From NCBI GenBank assembly GCA_029232285.1, contig JAOXFI010000025.1, positions 1 to 64,000 of the forward strand: DNA of 64,000 nucleotides, given 5' to 3'. Origin of the DNA: Agmasoma carcini (nom. nud.) (taxonomy: Eukaryota; Microsporidia; Thelohaniidae). Positions within the stretch are counted from its first letter, which is position 1. Each line of letters opens with the position of its first letter. Positions 26,708 through 37,400 of the stretch are shown here, piece by piece. The notes beneath the pieces were generated by a model. It was given only the letters and a program-made list of their open reading frames with translations, was not told the origin of the DNA and ran no database searches. A program made the translations under genes and the position numbers.

Positions 26708-28537
26708 TTAATATGTTCTTTTTTGCTTGGTATAAGGAATGAGATTGAAATCCTCTGAAGCATCACAATAATAAAAACCTATTCTCTCAATTTGAATACT
26801 TTGACCAGGTCTAACATCTTTACTTGCATTCTCTAAAAGCCAATATTCTGAACGCTTCGAATCAACGTTAAATTTCTCATGAAGATCTTCAGTTTCTTTA
26901 TCATTAAGAATATTATCATATTCATTTAACTTGCATATTATGCTACCCTTCTGTGATATCCACGTAATTTTATTCTTTGTCAGCTTAAAGTCACCTTCTA
27001 AGTGTAGTCTCAGAATTATTTCCTTAATAATTTCATTTTCTATCACTTTTTTAATCACTATTGCATTTCCCCAATTCATCAAAGTAAATTCTTCGCCTTC
27101 TTTCAAAACTTTACCATCCTCTTGTGATATCAATATATCATTGGAATAAAATACACTTTTTGTACCAATAGCACTGTTTTTCTTATATTTAAGTACTTCC
27201 TTGTATTCAGATATTGTTTTTCCTTCAATTTTACAGGGTACCATGTTCCTAAGTGGTACGCCAGATAATCTTGGGCTTATCGTATCAATTTCTTTCTTGT
27301 TAAAGGCCCAAATCTTATCCCAACTGTTAACAGAATTCTTTTGAGCAACACCTTGGGATATAACAAATTTTCTAATAGCATTCATGCTCATTCCTAGTCT
27401 TTTGATACCTCTAATGGTCTTAAGACGAGGGTCATCCCAACCATCAACATACCCATTATCAACATAAAATTTAATCTTCCTCTTAGAAAGTAATGTATTT
27501 TCAAAGCATAGCCTTGAAAAATCAACTATTTTTGGCTTATTTTCCAATTTTAAATTTTCTATAAACCAATAATATTGTGGGTTTCTGTCCCTATATTCAT
27601 TTGTACGAAGACATAGACCAATCTTTTCTAATGAATCCACAATAGGGCACGTAAAGTCATAGGTTGGATAAATATGATAATCTTTACCAGTGTGATGATG
27701 TACATCTTCAGATCTTCTGTATATGACAGGATCTCTCATTGCCTTGTTTAAGTTAGACATATCAATCTTTGCTCTAAGACAATATTTTTGAATGCCTTCA
27801 CCTGTATTTGTGGACATATTTTTAAATATTTGCAAGTTTTCTTCAATATTATTGTTTCTGTACTTAGATTCAATACCTTCAGTTCTTTCGTACCTCATTT
27901 GATCGACATCAGTAGCATCTACATAGGCCTTACCATCTCTTATAAGGTTAATAGCATAGTCAAATATGGTACCAAAGTGGTCTGAACTTCTTGTTAGCTT
28001 GTATTCTGTTATGCCTAGTGTCTTAAGATCTTCAAGTATTGAATCTTCAAATTCTTTTGACTCTTTTTTTGGGTTTGTATCGTCAAATCTCACGATCAAT
28101 TCAGAGCCCATTGTTTGATTCAATATTGCCGCCTTGGCATGTCCTATATGAAGATATCCTGAAGGTTCAGGAGGGAATCTTGTTATAACCTTTTCTTTAG
28201 GCTTTTGATTAAATGCTTTTAAAAAGTCTCTGTTTTGACTTAGGGAAGAAGTATAAAATTCCTTAATCTTAATATTTTCCAATGTTTTGATCTTTTTTAC
28301 AGAATCAAGCACATACAATAAACTAAATATAAAATCCTTTAAACAAATTTCCATTTCATCGTTCAAATCAAGACTAGAAATGAGTTCAATGTTTTTTGAG
28401 TAATCTTCGAATGAGGTATCATAATCGTGAAGGATATGAAAGTATTCAATGAAGAATTTTATATTATCACCTTTTATATTGTGTTTCTTCTCCATTAAAA
28501 ACATAGGAAAGTTACGTTTGGTGTTTTCTTGTACCAT
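26708..28537 (-). CDS. Glutamyl-tRNA synthetase
   Basis: I start at 28537 (609 residues), where GCAAAATTTTATCCA precedes ATG. The frame continues 28 codons further upstream without support. This class I synthetase is of the eukaryotic cytosolic GluRS type: RFPPEPSGYLHIGHAKA with HIGH at 130-133, FDDTNPKKESKEFEDSIL, the KMSKS-like LSKRK near 350 followed by VDNGYVDGWDDPRL, and SWDKIWAFNKKEIDTISPR near the start of the anticodon-binding barrels. TIRGIKRLGMSMNAIRKF after the DDPR block is GluRS-like rather than GlnRS-like. The N-terminal 100 residues are a reduced GST-like appendage. The length is shorter than yeast Gus1 (about 708). Confidence 0.93.
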   Translation of the reverse strand: MVQENTKRNFPMFLMEKKHNIKGDNIKFFIEYFHILHDYDTSFEDYSKNIELISSLDLNDEMEICLKDFIFSLLYVLDSVKKIKTLENIKIKEFYTSSLSQNRDFLKAFNQKPKEKVITRFPPEPSGYLHIGHAKAAILNQTMGSELIVRFDDTNPKKESKEFEDSILEDLKTLGITEYKLTRSSDHFGTIFDYAINLIRDGKAYVDATDVDQMRYERTEGIESKYRNNNIEENLQIFKNMSTNTGEGIQKYCLRAKIDMSNLNKAMRDPVIYRRSEDVHHHTGKDYHIYPTYDFTCPIVDSLEKIGLCLRTNEYRDRNPQYYWFIENLKLENKPKIVDFSRLCFENTLLSKRKIKFYVDNGYVDGWDDPRLKTIRGIKRLGMSMNAIRKFVISQGVAQKNSVNSWDKIWAFNKKEIDTISPRLSGVPLRNMVPCKIEGKTISEYKEVLKYKKNSAIGTKSVFYSNDILISQEDGKVLKEGEEFTLMNWGNAIVIKKVIENEIIKEIILRLHLEGDFKLTKNKITWISQKGSIICKLNEYDNILNDKETEDLHEKFNVDSKRSEYWLLENASKDVRPGQSIQIERIGFYYCDASEDFNLIPYTKQKRTY

Positions 28538-29039
28538 TGGATAAAATTTTGCTTTATTGTTAAAATATTTGAAAAATATAAATTTTTGATATAAAAAATG
28601 GTTAAACGATAAAAAACACACAATCTAGTCAAATATCAACTAATAAACAACAAAAATCTATTGTATTGATATTTAAAAGGTAAAATATTTTACCTTAATA
28701 TAGACAAGTGGAAATATAAAGAATATCAATAAAAATGATTTCAACAAAGTTAAATATTTTGAATTAAGTAATATGACTAGCAAGAACTTTATTATTGTGG
28801 TTTTTATATCATTAATTTAATTTAATCCATCAAATACCATATAAGCTTACATTTAACTATTAAAGAATTTGAAAATCAACAAAATTAAATATTAAGAAAC
28901 TAAAATTTGTTTATTATCATTTTATAACAACCAATTCAACTTTAAAACATTAAATATATTATTAACATACACCATTATCGATTACAATATGTTTCATCTC
29001 AATACAAATCATTTAAAAAAAATTTGAAAAATTTGTTTA
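28538..29039. other. Divergent AT-rich spacer
   Basis: The 500-base spacer between GluRS and the CCCH gene holds no visible gene, RNA or repeat. It ends in AAAAATTTGAAAAATTTG just before the plus-strand ATG. Confidence 0.6.
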
Positions 29040-29942
29040 ATGATTGAACAAAGAATTCAAATACCTATTACAGAAGATATGTGTCAGTTTATTGAACTTT
29101 CATACCCAGAATCAGCCCAATTGATTATAAAAACGATAGAATTTACTTCAAACAATTCAGCTGACTATAAACAGGATCTAATGGATGCTTTAATTCCTGT
29201 CATAGGAAGCGAGGCAAGAAATTTTATAAATAAACTTTTTATATTTAGAAAACTGCAATGCAGGTATGGAACAAAGTGCACGAACAAGTTTTGTGTGTAT
29301 AGGCATGATGCCGATGCACATGATGAAAGGACAGATGGTTTTAATCAGCATGAAAGACGTGATTCATATAATAGTCATGACAATACTTATCAAAATCATC
29401 ATCAATTGAAAAATCGTAATTCGGAAAACAAAGAAGTCATTTTTAACCACATAGACGATGAAAAATACACCGAGTCTGATGTGATGAGTTATTCTTCAAG
29501 TTTTGGATGTGTTAAATCGTTAAAACGTATTGGAAGATATAAATATGTTGTAACATATGAATATATAGAAGATGCCAAGGCTGTGATGAATGATGAGGGT
29601 CTTATTTTGGATGATAAAAGTATTAAAAAATATTTTAATAATGATCCTTTGAAAAGGTTTGATATTGCGGACCTACTTCATCAGCAAAAGGTTATGGTTA
29701 ATAGATTGGCTAATCAGTCGTCAGCTGAAATACGTGATTTGTCTATTATTACATTAAGGATTCGTAATTATATTCTTAGTAAGGAAGGAAAGCTAGACAG
29801 GACGTCTCGTTCTAATAGAACGCGTGTTAATGGTAATTATGAGAGAGTGGAGAAGGATCATGATGATTCTAGTCAAGCTACACCAACTGAAAACAACGCA
29901 GATGATGATAATAGCCTTTTTAAGAGCATGTTTAGTAATTAA
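29040..29942 (+). CDS. RBM26/27-like CCCH zinc-finger protein
   Basis: The 300-residue protein has the domain order of RBM26/RBM27 and fission-yeast Rmn1, which act with the MTREC/PAXT nuclear RNA-decay machinery. Residues 8-70 form a PWI-like helical domain. A CCCH finger follows with ligands C74, C80, C85, H89 (CRYGTKC...FCVYRH). A degenerate RRM lies at about 143-200 (SSSFGCVKSLKRIGRYKYVVTYEYIEDAKAVM, in parts VTYEYIEDAKAVMN and GLILDDKSIKKYF). A helical segment with LLHQQKVMVNRLANQ at about 216-230 matches the coiled region after the RRM in RBM26. The C-terminus is acidic and Asn-rich. The combination is distinctive. The exact orthology is inferred. Confidence 0.75.
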   Translation: MIEQRIQIPITEDMCQFIELSYPESAQLIIKTIEFTSNNSADYKQDLMDALIPVIGSEARNFINKLFIFRKLQCRYGTKCTNKFCVYRHDADAHDERTDGFNQHERRDSYNSHDNTYQNHHQLKNRNSENKEVIFNHIDDEKYTESDVMSYSSSFGCVKSLKRIGRYKYVVTYEYIEDAKAVMNDEGLILDDKSIKKYFNNDPLKRFDIADLLHQQKVMVNRLANQSSAEIRDLSIITLRIRNYILSKEGKLDRTSRSNRTRVNGNYERVEKDHDDSSQATPTENNADDDNSLFKSMFSN

Positions 29943-30639
29943 AAATATTTAAAAATGATGACGAATGTTTTTTACTATGATCAACACAAAAAATTGACTA
30001 TATTTTAGGATTGTTTAATTTGTATATTATTTATTAGACGAACAAGGTTCACCACTAATGTAACACATCATAATTTTTTAATATTTATATTTTATTAATC
30101 TCATTGTAGCTTTTAAATACACCATATATTATTACTATAGATATATTCTAATTAAAATTTGATAATATTTATAACCAACAGTCTTAAAAATAACTTAAAT
30201 TTATATTTTAATACCAAAAACAATATACATTGTAAGAATGCCTTGATTTTAATACGCCTAATTGTAATGAGAAATAATAGTAAAAAAACTTGAATTTTTC
30301 ATAACCTAAAACGATATATGCTATAGAGATGATAAAGGGTTCTTAGAAATATATTTTAGTAATAATCAACACCAACCTGAGACTTTATCTTGAGATATTG
30401 TTTACCAGATTAAGAAGGTTTTTTGCATCACTAAACAAGTTTGAAATTTCGATCATTTCCAATAGAATAAGAAAAGGTTTATTTGTCCAATATGGTAAAT
30501 CAGACATAAGGTAGTATCAATTTGAAACTTCTTCACACAAAGAATCTTATTTATCAATAAACTTACCATAGGAGAAAAGCTGAATTATAAATTAAAAACA
30601 CCCAAATCAATCAACAATAATAAAATATAGAATAGGCGA
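29943..30639. other. Gene-free interval
   Basis: AT-rich sequence without a useful frame on either strand. It separates the CCCH gene from the interrupted dispersed repeat. Nothing recognisable is seen. Confidence 0.6.
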
Positions 30640-32225
30640 AAGCAGATATTAATGACAATAAACTATTCGTGCTTTGGTTAAAGGTAGTAGAGAACATGAT
30701 TGATATAGTAACAGTAAGATATTAAGTAGAACAAACTATATTGTAGCTGGGTTTTGTGCTATTACGTATATCCTAACTTACACTGCTTTGAAAAAAAAGT
30801 ATCACCCCAAAAAATGAAAATATAAATAAATTTACTCTTTAAATACTTATGTATTGACATATTTTTAATAAGAATTCTAAATATAATATTTACTTTGAAT
30901 ATGTTTGCAAAAAAAGGTTCACCCTGTAACTTCCACTGTTTTTATAAAAAAATTAACTAATAACCCATTTCAAAAATTCCTAGAAAAGCAAAAGTCAATG
31001 TTATTAATGATTTAATAAATGGGTTTAGCGAAAATTTCATCCCTTTAAAACACGGTATTTCATGCAAAACATCAACAATAAATAAAAAAACAAATCAATT
31101 AATCGAAGAACAAGATCTTGACGACATATGGAGCTTAATTCTTTATCAGTAAAATATTTGATAAACTGTATTGATAAAATCCCATTAATCACTTTATCAA
31201 TAATTTAAAATCATTTGTTAAATCAATACGATATCAAGGTCTTTAAATAGACAAGGTATCAACACATTTATTCCTGTTATTAAGCCATTAATAAGTAAGA
31301 AGAACATTGTTTTATGAAAAAATATATATAATGAATTTTTAGAATTTTCAAAATATGAGCTTAAATCAATTATTTTTCTGATGAATGCAGATTTAGCTTT
31401 TATAAGCCAGATAGCTCTAATTTGTGTTACGAAAGATGGGAAAGCCTAACTCCTAAGTATATTTTACCATCACTAAAGCATGGTGGATGATCAGTAATGA
31501 TATAGGATTGTATATCGTTTGAAGAGGTAGATAGACTGTGTTATTTATTGAACTTTTGACACTGTTGTATAATCAACTTCTTGCTCAAAATCTATAAAGA
31601 TTCTGCATCTATGATGAGTATTTCAGATTTTATTTTTCAGCAAGACAGTGTACCTTATCACACAGTAAAGTCGGTTCAAACAATTATTAATTGTAAAAAT
31701 TTGAATTTAATAAAATAAATACCACAATCGCACATCTTAAACCCTATCGAGTATATTTGGGCATATATTAAGCAAAATTTAAAAGGTTTTGGGTTTTTGG
31801 GAAATGATTAATATAAAGACAAAATCCTTCAAATATAGACTAGTATGGATCATGGAATTGTGAGGCTGTATGCTTAGAGCTTTGGGTATCTATAGAGCTA
31901 AACGGATACATGTTAATCATTAAATTTCAAGGTGCTACTTTTTTGCGAACATGTTCACAATAAATATTATATTTAAATTAAAAAACATAACTATGTATAT
32001 GTATTTAAAGAGTTGATTTTATCATTTTTTCCTATCTAGCTCAATATTTTCATTTTTTGGTGCTACTTTTTTGCAAAACAGTGTATATCTTTATGAAATA
32101 GTACTTCCCTGTCTATAGAGAAGACGGGTCTGTCTATCGACTGTAAATAAAGCCATCTGTACGTTGTTTCCAACGTTACTACTCTGCACCACGTGGAGGT
32201 TTGGACTCATCACAGAACAAAGTGT
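30640..32225. repeat. Dispersed repeat copy B, split by a Tc1 element
   Basis: The left part (30640-30780) and right part (32084-32225) together match the intact copy at 20150-20475. The interruption falls at a TA dinucleotide, as expected for Tc1/mariner insertion. The right part ends with CACGTGGAGGTTTGGACTCA as in the intact copy. Confidence 0.65.
30781..32083 (+). mobile_element. Tc1-like transposon, defective, about 1.3 kb
   Basis: Both ends are flanked by TA and begin CACTG (left CACTGCTTTG, right end on the minus strand CACTGTTTTG). Terminal inverted repeats are about 145-154 bases (30781-30925 and 31930-32083), and each carries the motif TTTGCAAAAAAGTAGCACC or a variant at both its outer and inner edge. 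Between them a broken plus-strand transposase is readable in pieces: an N-terminal helical part, IFSDECRF (first Asp), KHGGWSVMI, FIFQQDSVPYHT (second Asp) and LNPIEYIWAYIKQNLKG (third acidic residue). Several stops and frame changes make it inactive. The double repeat within each end is the IR/DR arrangement known from some Tc1 elements. Confidence 0.9.
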
Positions 32226-32673
32226 TATATTATAAATTTGCTAGAATATAATACAAATTTTTAATTACAATTCCTTAATTTTTGTTGATCTTGAAAATCT
32301 ATTAGTTTTCACCCAAAATATTGAGCTATTTTAGATAACATTAAAAAGTGTAAAAACTACAAACCTTATCGTCGATTTTTAGATATTTTATTACGTTAAA
32401 ATTGATTTTATAGTTTATCTGTAATATTGAACATATTTTAAATAACCTAAACAATCTCTCCACAGAGTACACTTAAAATATAATAAAAAAATTATAAAAA
32501 AATATATTGAAAATATTATAAAAATTTAAAAATATAATTTTTATTTCTAACTATAAACTTTGATTTGTATAAAATACATTCAATACACAAAACCTGATAT
32601 CAATGAGATGGATACAAGTTTTACATTAATTAATCTCTCTACTATTTTATTTCTATCAACAAAAATTTTACCG

Positions 32674-32946
32674 ATGAAAGGAACCAAAGATGAAAAAACA
32701 CATTCTGAGCCAAAAAACAGCAAGAATGAGTTACAGACTTCTGATAAGAATGTTATGGTCTTATTTCATGATCTAAAGAAATTTTGTAACAATAGAGTGA
32801 ATGTATATCTTACTAACGATCTATCAATAGTAGGAACACTGTTAGATTATGATGAGGTTGCTAATTGTACAATAAAAGATGACAATGGCCTGCTTAACGT
32901 AATAATGGGCAGAATGATTGTATTAATATGTGAAGAAGAAAAATAG
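32674..32946 (+). CDS. LSm/Sm-like RNA-binding protein
   Basis: The start at 32674 gives 90 residues and is chosen because AAAAATTTTACCG precedes this ATG. The upstream 38 codons of open frame are not supported. The C-terminal 65 residues are an Sm fold: LKKFCNNRVNVYLTNDLSIVGTLLDYDEVANCTIKDD is the Sm1 motif (in parts VNVYLTNDLSIVGTL and YDEVANCTI), and NVIMGRMIVLICEEE is Sm2, whose V-x-L-I-C is like LSm7. LSm7 belongs to the LSm1-7 mRNA-decay and LSm2-8 U6 rings. The loop between Sm1 and Sm2 is very short. The family is fairly sure, the paralogue less so. Confidence 0.75.
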   Translation: MKGTKDEKTHSEPKNSKNELQTSDKNVMVLFHDLKKFCNNRVNVYLTNDLSIVGTLLDYDEVANCTIKDDNGLLNVIMGRMIVLICEEEK

Positions 32947-33179
32947 ACAAGAAATAAATATTTTTTCCTTATTTAAATTATTTTACAATAAAACACATTA
33001 CTTAGATTATAAATTAATAAAGAAAATCATGTTTTTAATTATACAAAATCAAGTAATTTTAAGTCATATCATGTCATAATCACACATATCGGGTCATAAT
33101 AGACACATACCAACTCATAATCAACCCATAATCAATTTATATTATAAATAATTAATAAATTTAATATAAATATATCAAT
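32947..33179. other. Convergent 3' spacer
   Basis: A short AT-rich gap with CATATC and CATAATC repeats lies between two convergent genes. No feature is seen. Confidence 0.5.
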
Positions 33180-33797
33180 TCAATTCTTTTTCCCTTTAAA
33201 ATATCTCTGACAACCATAAATTTCTCTAAAATTCTTTGTAAAAGGTGAAATACTCTCATTTGAATGATTATTAGCACAATCATCAGCAAAATGATCCTTT
33301 CTAAAACATATTGAACACGACATAACAATATTCTTGTTTTTAAGATTTTTAAACCTATAAATTCTAAAAACACTGGGACATTGCTTAATGGCATGCTTCT
33401 GTAATCTACATCTAGTACATTCCTTAAATGGATTTATAACATGCTCCCTACATTTATTATCAGTGTGACCTAAATTATCACATCTTGTACATAACATAAA
33501 ATTACATGGTTTCTTTTGATGAAAAGCACCACAGAACATGCAAGCCCTAACCTCTCGCTTTGTACACTCCTTCGATGTATGTCCTACTTCACCACAACTA
33601 TAGCACACTGTGTTATCACCATAATATCTTTTACTTTCATTCTTGATGATTACTAAACTCGTGTCCTTCTCGATGTGTTCTGTTTTCGTGTGGAATATAA
33701 GGCTTAATAGATCATATTTATCAATATCATACTTCAAATCTCTAACATTATACCCATTCTCGTTAATTTCATCTCCCAGAATACATTCATCGACCAT
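33180..33797 (-). CDS. AIR1-like zinc-knuckle protein (TRAMP complex)
   Basis: The 205-residue protein contains five CCHC-type zinc knuckles: C65/C68/H73/C78 (canonical CYSCGEVGHTSKEC), a variant CMFCGAFHQKKPC at 86-98, C103/C106/H111/C116, a variant around 127-140, and one around 161-174. The segment CPSVFRIYR directly after the fourth knuckle matches Air1/Air2, in which CPxIWRxY contacts the poly(A) polymerase Trf4. Air proteins are the RNA-binding subunits of TRAMP, which tags nuclear RNA for the exosome. The arrangement and length suit Air1/2 (344-360 in yeast, reduced here). Confidence 0.85.
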   Translation of the reverse strand: MVDECILGDEINENGYNVRDLKYDIDKYDLLSLIFHTKTEHIEKDTSLVIIKNESKRYYGDNTVCYSCGEVGHTSKECTKREVRACMFCGAFHQKKPCNFMLCTRCDNLGHTDNKCREHVINPFKECTRCRLQKHAIKQCPSVFRIYRFKNLKNKNIVMSCSICFRKDHFADDCANNHSNESISPFTKNFREIYGCQRYFKGKKN

Positions 33798-34178
33798 TTT
33801 ATAAAAAAATTTTACAAAAAAACTTTAACAATTTTATTTTCTTAATTTTTTGAATTTATAGTTATAATAGCAGTAATACATCATTTTATTGTTATTTATC
33901 TAAATATATTCAATAAATGATTTAAGTAAAATTGATTTGACTGGAATAAACAACCTTTATTTCATAATCAGAGCTATACGTTTATTATAAAGGCTTAAAT
34001 GATCAATAAATTTTGGTATTTTTATCTATTTTAAAATTAACTTCCGTAAAATTATGAATAAGTACAAAACACTTAAAAACATGATAAAATAATAAAAAAT
34101 ATCAACCATAATAAACAAATTTATTTACTAAATGTAACTACAAAAGGTACACGCAAAAATAAAAACTTAATTTTTTTT
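33798..34178. other. AT-rich spacer upstream of AIR1 and downstream of tRNA-Val
   Basis: No gene is seen. The sequence is uniformly AT-rich, and TTTTTTTATAAA precedes the AIR1-like start on the minus strand. Confidence 0.5.
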
Positions 34179-34186
34179 AAAAAAAA
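34179..34186 (-). terminator. RNA polymerase III T-run of tRNA-Val
   Basis: On the minus strand the tRNA is followed immediately by a run of eight T residues, the standard pol III stop. Confidence 0.75.
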
Positions 34187-34259
34187 TGTGAACTACCAGG
34201 ATCGAACTGGTGACCTCTCGCGTGTAAGGCGAACGTGATAACCACTACACTAAGTCCAC
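34187..34259 (-). tRNA. tRNA-Val (anticodon TAC)
   Basis: The 73-nt minus-strand sequence folds as a cloverleaf. Acceptor arm GTGGACT pairs with AGTTCAC (one G-U). The D-arm contains TAGTGTAGTGGTTATCAC, a good pol III A box. Anticodon loop CTTACAC gives TAC, and the T-arm has GTTCGATCC (B box). The discriminator base is A, as in eukaryotic tRNA-Val. No intron is present and CCA is not encoded. Confidence 0.95.
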
Positions 34260-34414
34260 GTTAAGAATAAATACATCATAGTATTTCATAATATATACAC
34301 TAAATAGCTATTTTATGTTATTAATATTCTATTATAAATTTCACTAATTATATCAAACATTATAACTAAATATTTTAACATAATAAAATTTTAGTTTTTA
34401 AGCTTTTATTTAAT

Positions 34415-37400
34415 TCACACATGCATAACAGCGCCACAGTTAGGGGCTCCACAATAACAATTCTCGGCTTCCTCTTCAGACAACCTATAGTTTAAAGTTA
34501 GCTCATCTCCAGACACAAGCTTACGCAAGGTATAATACAACACACGCTTGGTTGTTTGATCTATTCTTGCTTCACAGTTAGGGTCACAAGAATGGTTGAT
34601 AAATCTTGCTATGTTACCATTAATTGTAGCATCAACGATCAAGTCTTCTTCAACTGCAAACATGTATACCGACTTAAGCCCACTCTTCATATACATTTTC
34701 TCTCTCTTGTCTGACATCAGTCTTCCTATGTGCTCACCACAGTAATGAATTATTGGAACATTCTCAGGAATTTCACATATAGCAAAAACACCGTATCCAT
34801 GGATTCCGGATGGTCGTACCTGTAACGTACCATTTTCTATAGGCCCAGTGTCACACCTTCTAGTCAAATGACGAATATCATTATTACACATTTTACAGGT
34901 TTCTTTTTGATTATTAAACTTCAACCTTAATACAAAATGGTTATCTTCAACTGGACGAGCAAATATAGACTGATCCTTCGTCTCATCTCTAAAATTATTC
35001 CTCCATTTGCCCTTTTTCAGAATTTTTGAATAATCATCAACATTTAATAGCTTCCAGTCATAAAGCGTACTACATTGTATCTGTTCCTCTTCAATGTGTT
35101 CATCACTTCTTTTATATATTTCAATTTCATCTTCAGTGTAATTTTCAGCTTTTGGTATTATTTCCCTTTCCGTAGATCTTCTTATAGAAAAACCAGTATC
35201 TTGTTCTTTATCTTTAATTCTCCTTTTACGAGTTGAATGCAGAGCCTGCTCTCTTGCCTTATTATATGCCACTAGTGAAAATATATTAATATGTTCCTTA
35301 ATAATGATAGGGTTAGTCTTGTTGTTCTCAATTGCATCATATGCTATTTTTTTAACATCAACTTTAAACCTAGAAGTGTGTTTTCTAACCAAACCTAGCT
35401 TGATGCCTGTTTGAAGCTCTTTTGCTTCAAATTTCCTTCTTTCATCCATCAAAGCCTTAACTTTATTTGAAACTTCTATTTCAATCACATTTATCTTCTC
35501 TTCTTCTTCCTGTGTTCTCCTCTTAGCTGCTATCATTTGATCATGGTCAGCATCCTCTATTTCTCGGTTAGAACACTTCATAATCTTCTTTTTTAGATCT
35601 TCATATGATATAAGCGGTTTTTTTGTTAAAAAATTACCAACTTTGAAAATATTTGAGTTAAAACACTTAGACGACCACGAATTATCATCATTCTGTACAC
35701 CTGCTAATTTATTTAGACCCTCCTTCTTAGAATAATGCTCAACACCCTCTGGCTTATTAACAATATAATCATCAAGGGTAAATATATTTTGATTAGTCTT
35801 AACACTATTTCTATTATCTTTTATTTTTTGATTTTTAATTAGATCATTGTCTTTATTAACATTTTGTTTAATATTAGAATCGGAATTGTTTCTATAATTA
35901 TGATGATCACTTGTTGTAATTTTATCATCTTTAAGAAATTTTTCCATATTTTCACTGGTTTCTATATTGTGCTTGAAATTGCCCAAAAACCACAGGTTTA
36001 TTGTATCATTACTAACAATATAATTATAGCTGTTATAATGACATTCACCCAGAACAAAACCTCCATCAATTTTATTCTCAGTTATTTTTAAGTTCAATAG
36101 ATGTGCTAAATCATGATTATCCCCCATGTATAGATTATCAAATGAATATTTAGTTGAATATGTTCCTTTTGTATATATTTTAATGGCTTCATGTCTTATC
36201 ATGATTGGATTTTCTAGACTACTTAATCTATGTGATTTACATGGTGTTCCCAATACTTCAAACACTATCTTGCATCGATTATAAAGCTCCTTGTATATAA
36301 TAACATTCTCTCTGTCGCTTATCCTACAACTAAAGGGAAAAAATCCAGTTTCTCTAATTAACAGGGGTGTTTTTGAATTTGTAAATGTCAAATTCTGTTT
36401 TAGCTTGTTATATCGAATCCAAAATTTTTTTGAATTAAACGGATACACAAAAATGTTTACATTGATGCTTTCATTAACTATAAAATCTATTAATTGCCGG
36501 AATTCAAACTTAGACATATCATCAATTGTAATAATTTTCTCTAATTTAAAGTTTTCCTGTCTATAATAGCAATAGGTTTTATTGTTATGATTGCCATATT
36601 TTACTAAATTATTGATTGGAGGAATTTGCTTTAAAGAACAAAGAAATGTACCAAAGCATGAAGATTTTGGATAAAATTGATTTTCGCTTTGCATTTTATT
36701 CTTGGTTTTACCACTTCCTTTTTTAGTTTTTTCAAAATTTGAAGTAGAAGAATCGAAAGATTTGTTTTTGATCAACTTATCATCATCTTTCGTAGTATGA
36801 TTCAAATCCTCCATTCCACGCGTCCTTAGCTTTTTATTTGCAGGCTCTGGTAGTGATAGTAAGCATTTTTCGTCTTTCCTCATATTTTTTCTATTTTTTG
36901 AAAAGGGTTTTTTTATTTTGTTTGAAAAATTATTTTCCATTATCCCGATTATATATTGTGATGCTACTTGAATTTGATTAGGATTGCGAGGATCAATAAA
37001 TTTGTTAATAAAATCTGATTTTTGAATGTTTTTGTGTTCAGATTTATCGATCTGTTGAATATTTGAAGTTTGTGGTGCCGGTAGACACAATAAAGGTTGA
37101 TTTTTATATTTTGGGTTAACATTTGTAGTCTCGCTCATATCACTGTCAGCCTTTTCATTTAATTTCTGAATTTCAACCTGCTTTGATTTTATATCATTTG
37201 TATTTTTAAGATTAGTGTTATCAGACCCACTTTGATCCATTAAAGCACCGCTAATGGGCTTCACTGAATTTGAAGTTTCTAAAGACTGCATTTGAATAGA
37301 TCTCTCAAGTTTAAACTTCTTATTTTTAGTCATTGAACAACGTTTGAAATTATGGAAAATATTATTCGATTTAGAAAAAACAGAAAATTTTTCAAAATAA

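Noticed and set aside
28538..28621. 28-codon N-terminal extension of GluRS
   Set aside because: The start signal AAAATTTTATCC lies between it and the supported ATG, and the extension is Phe-rich without family similarity.
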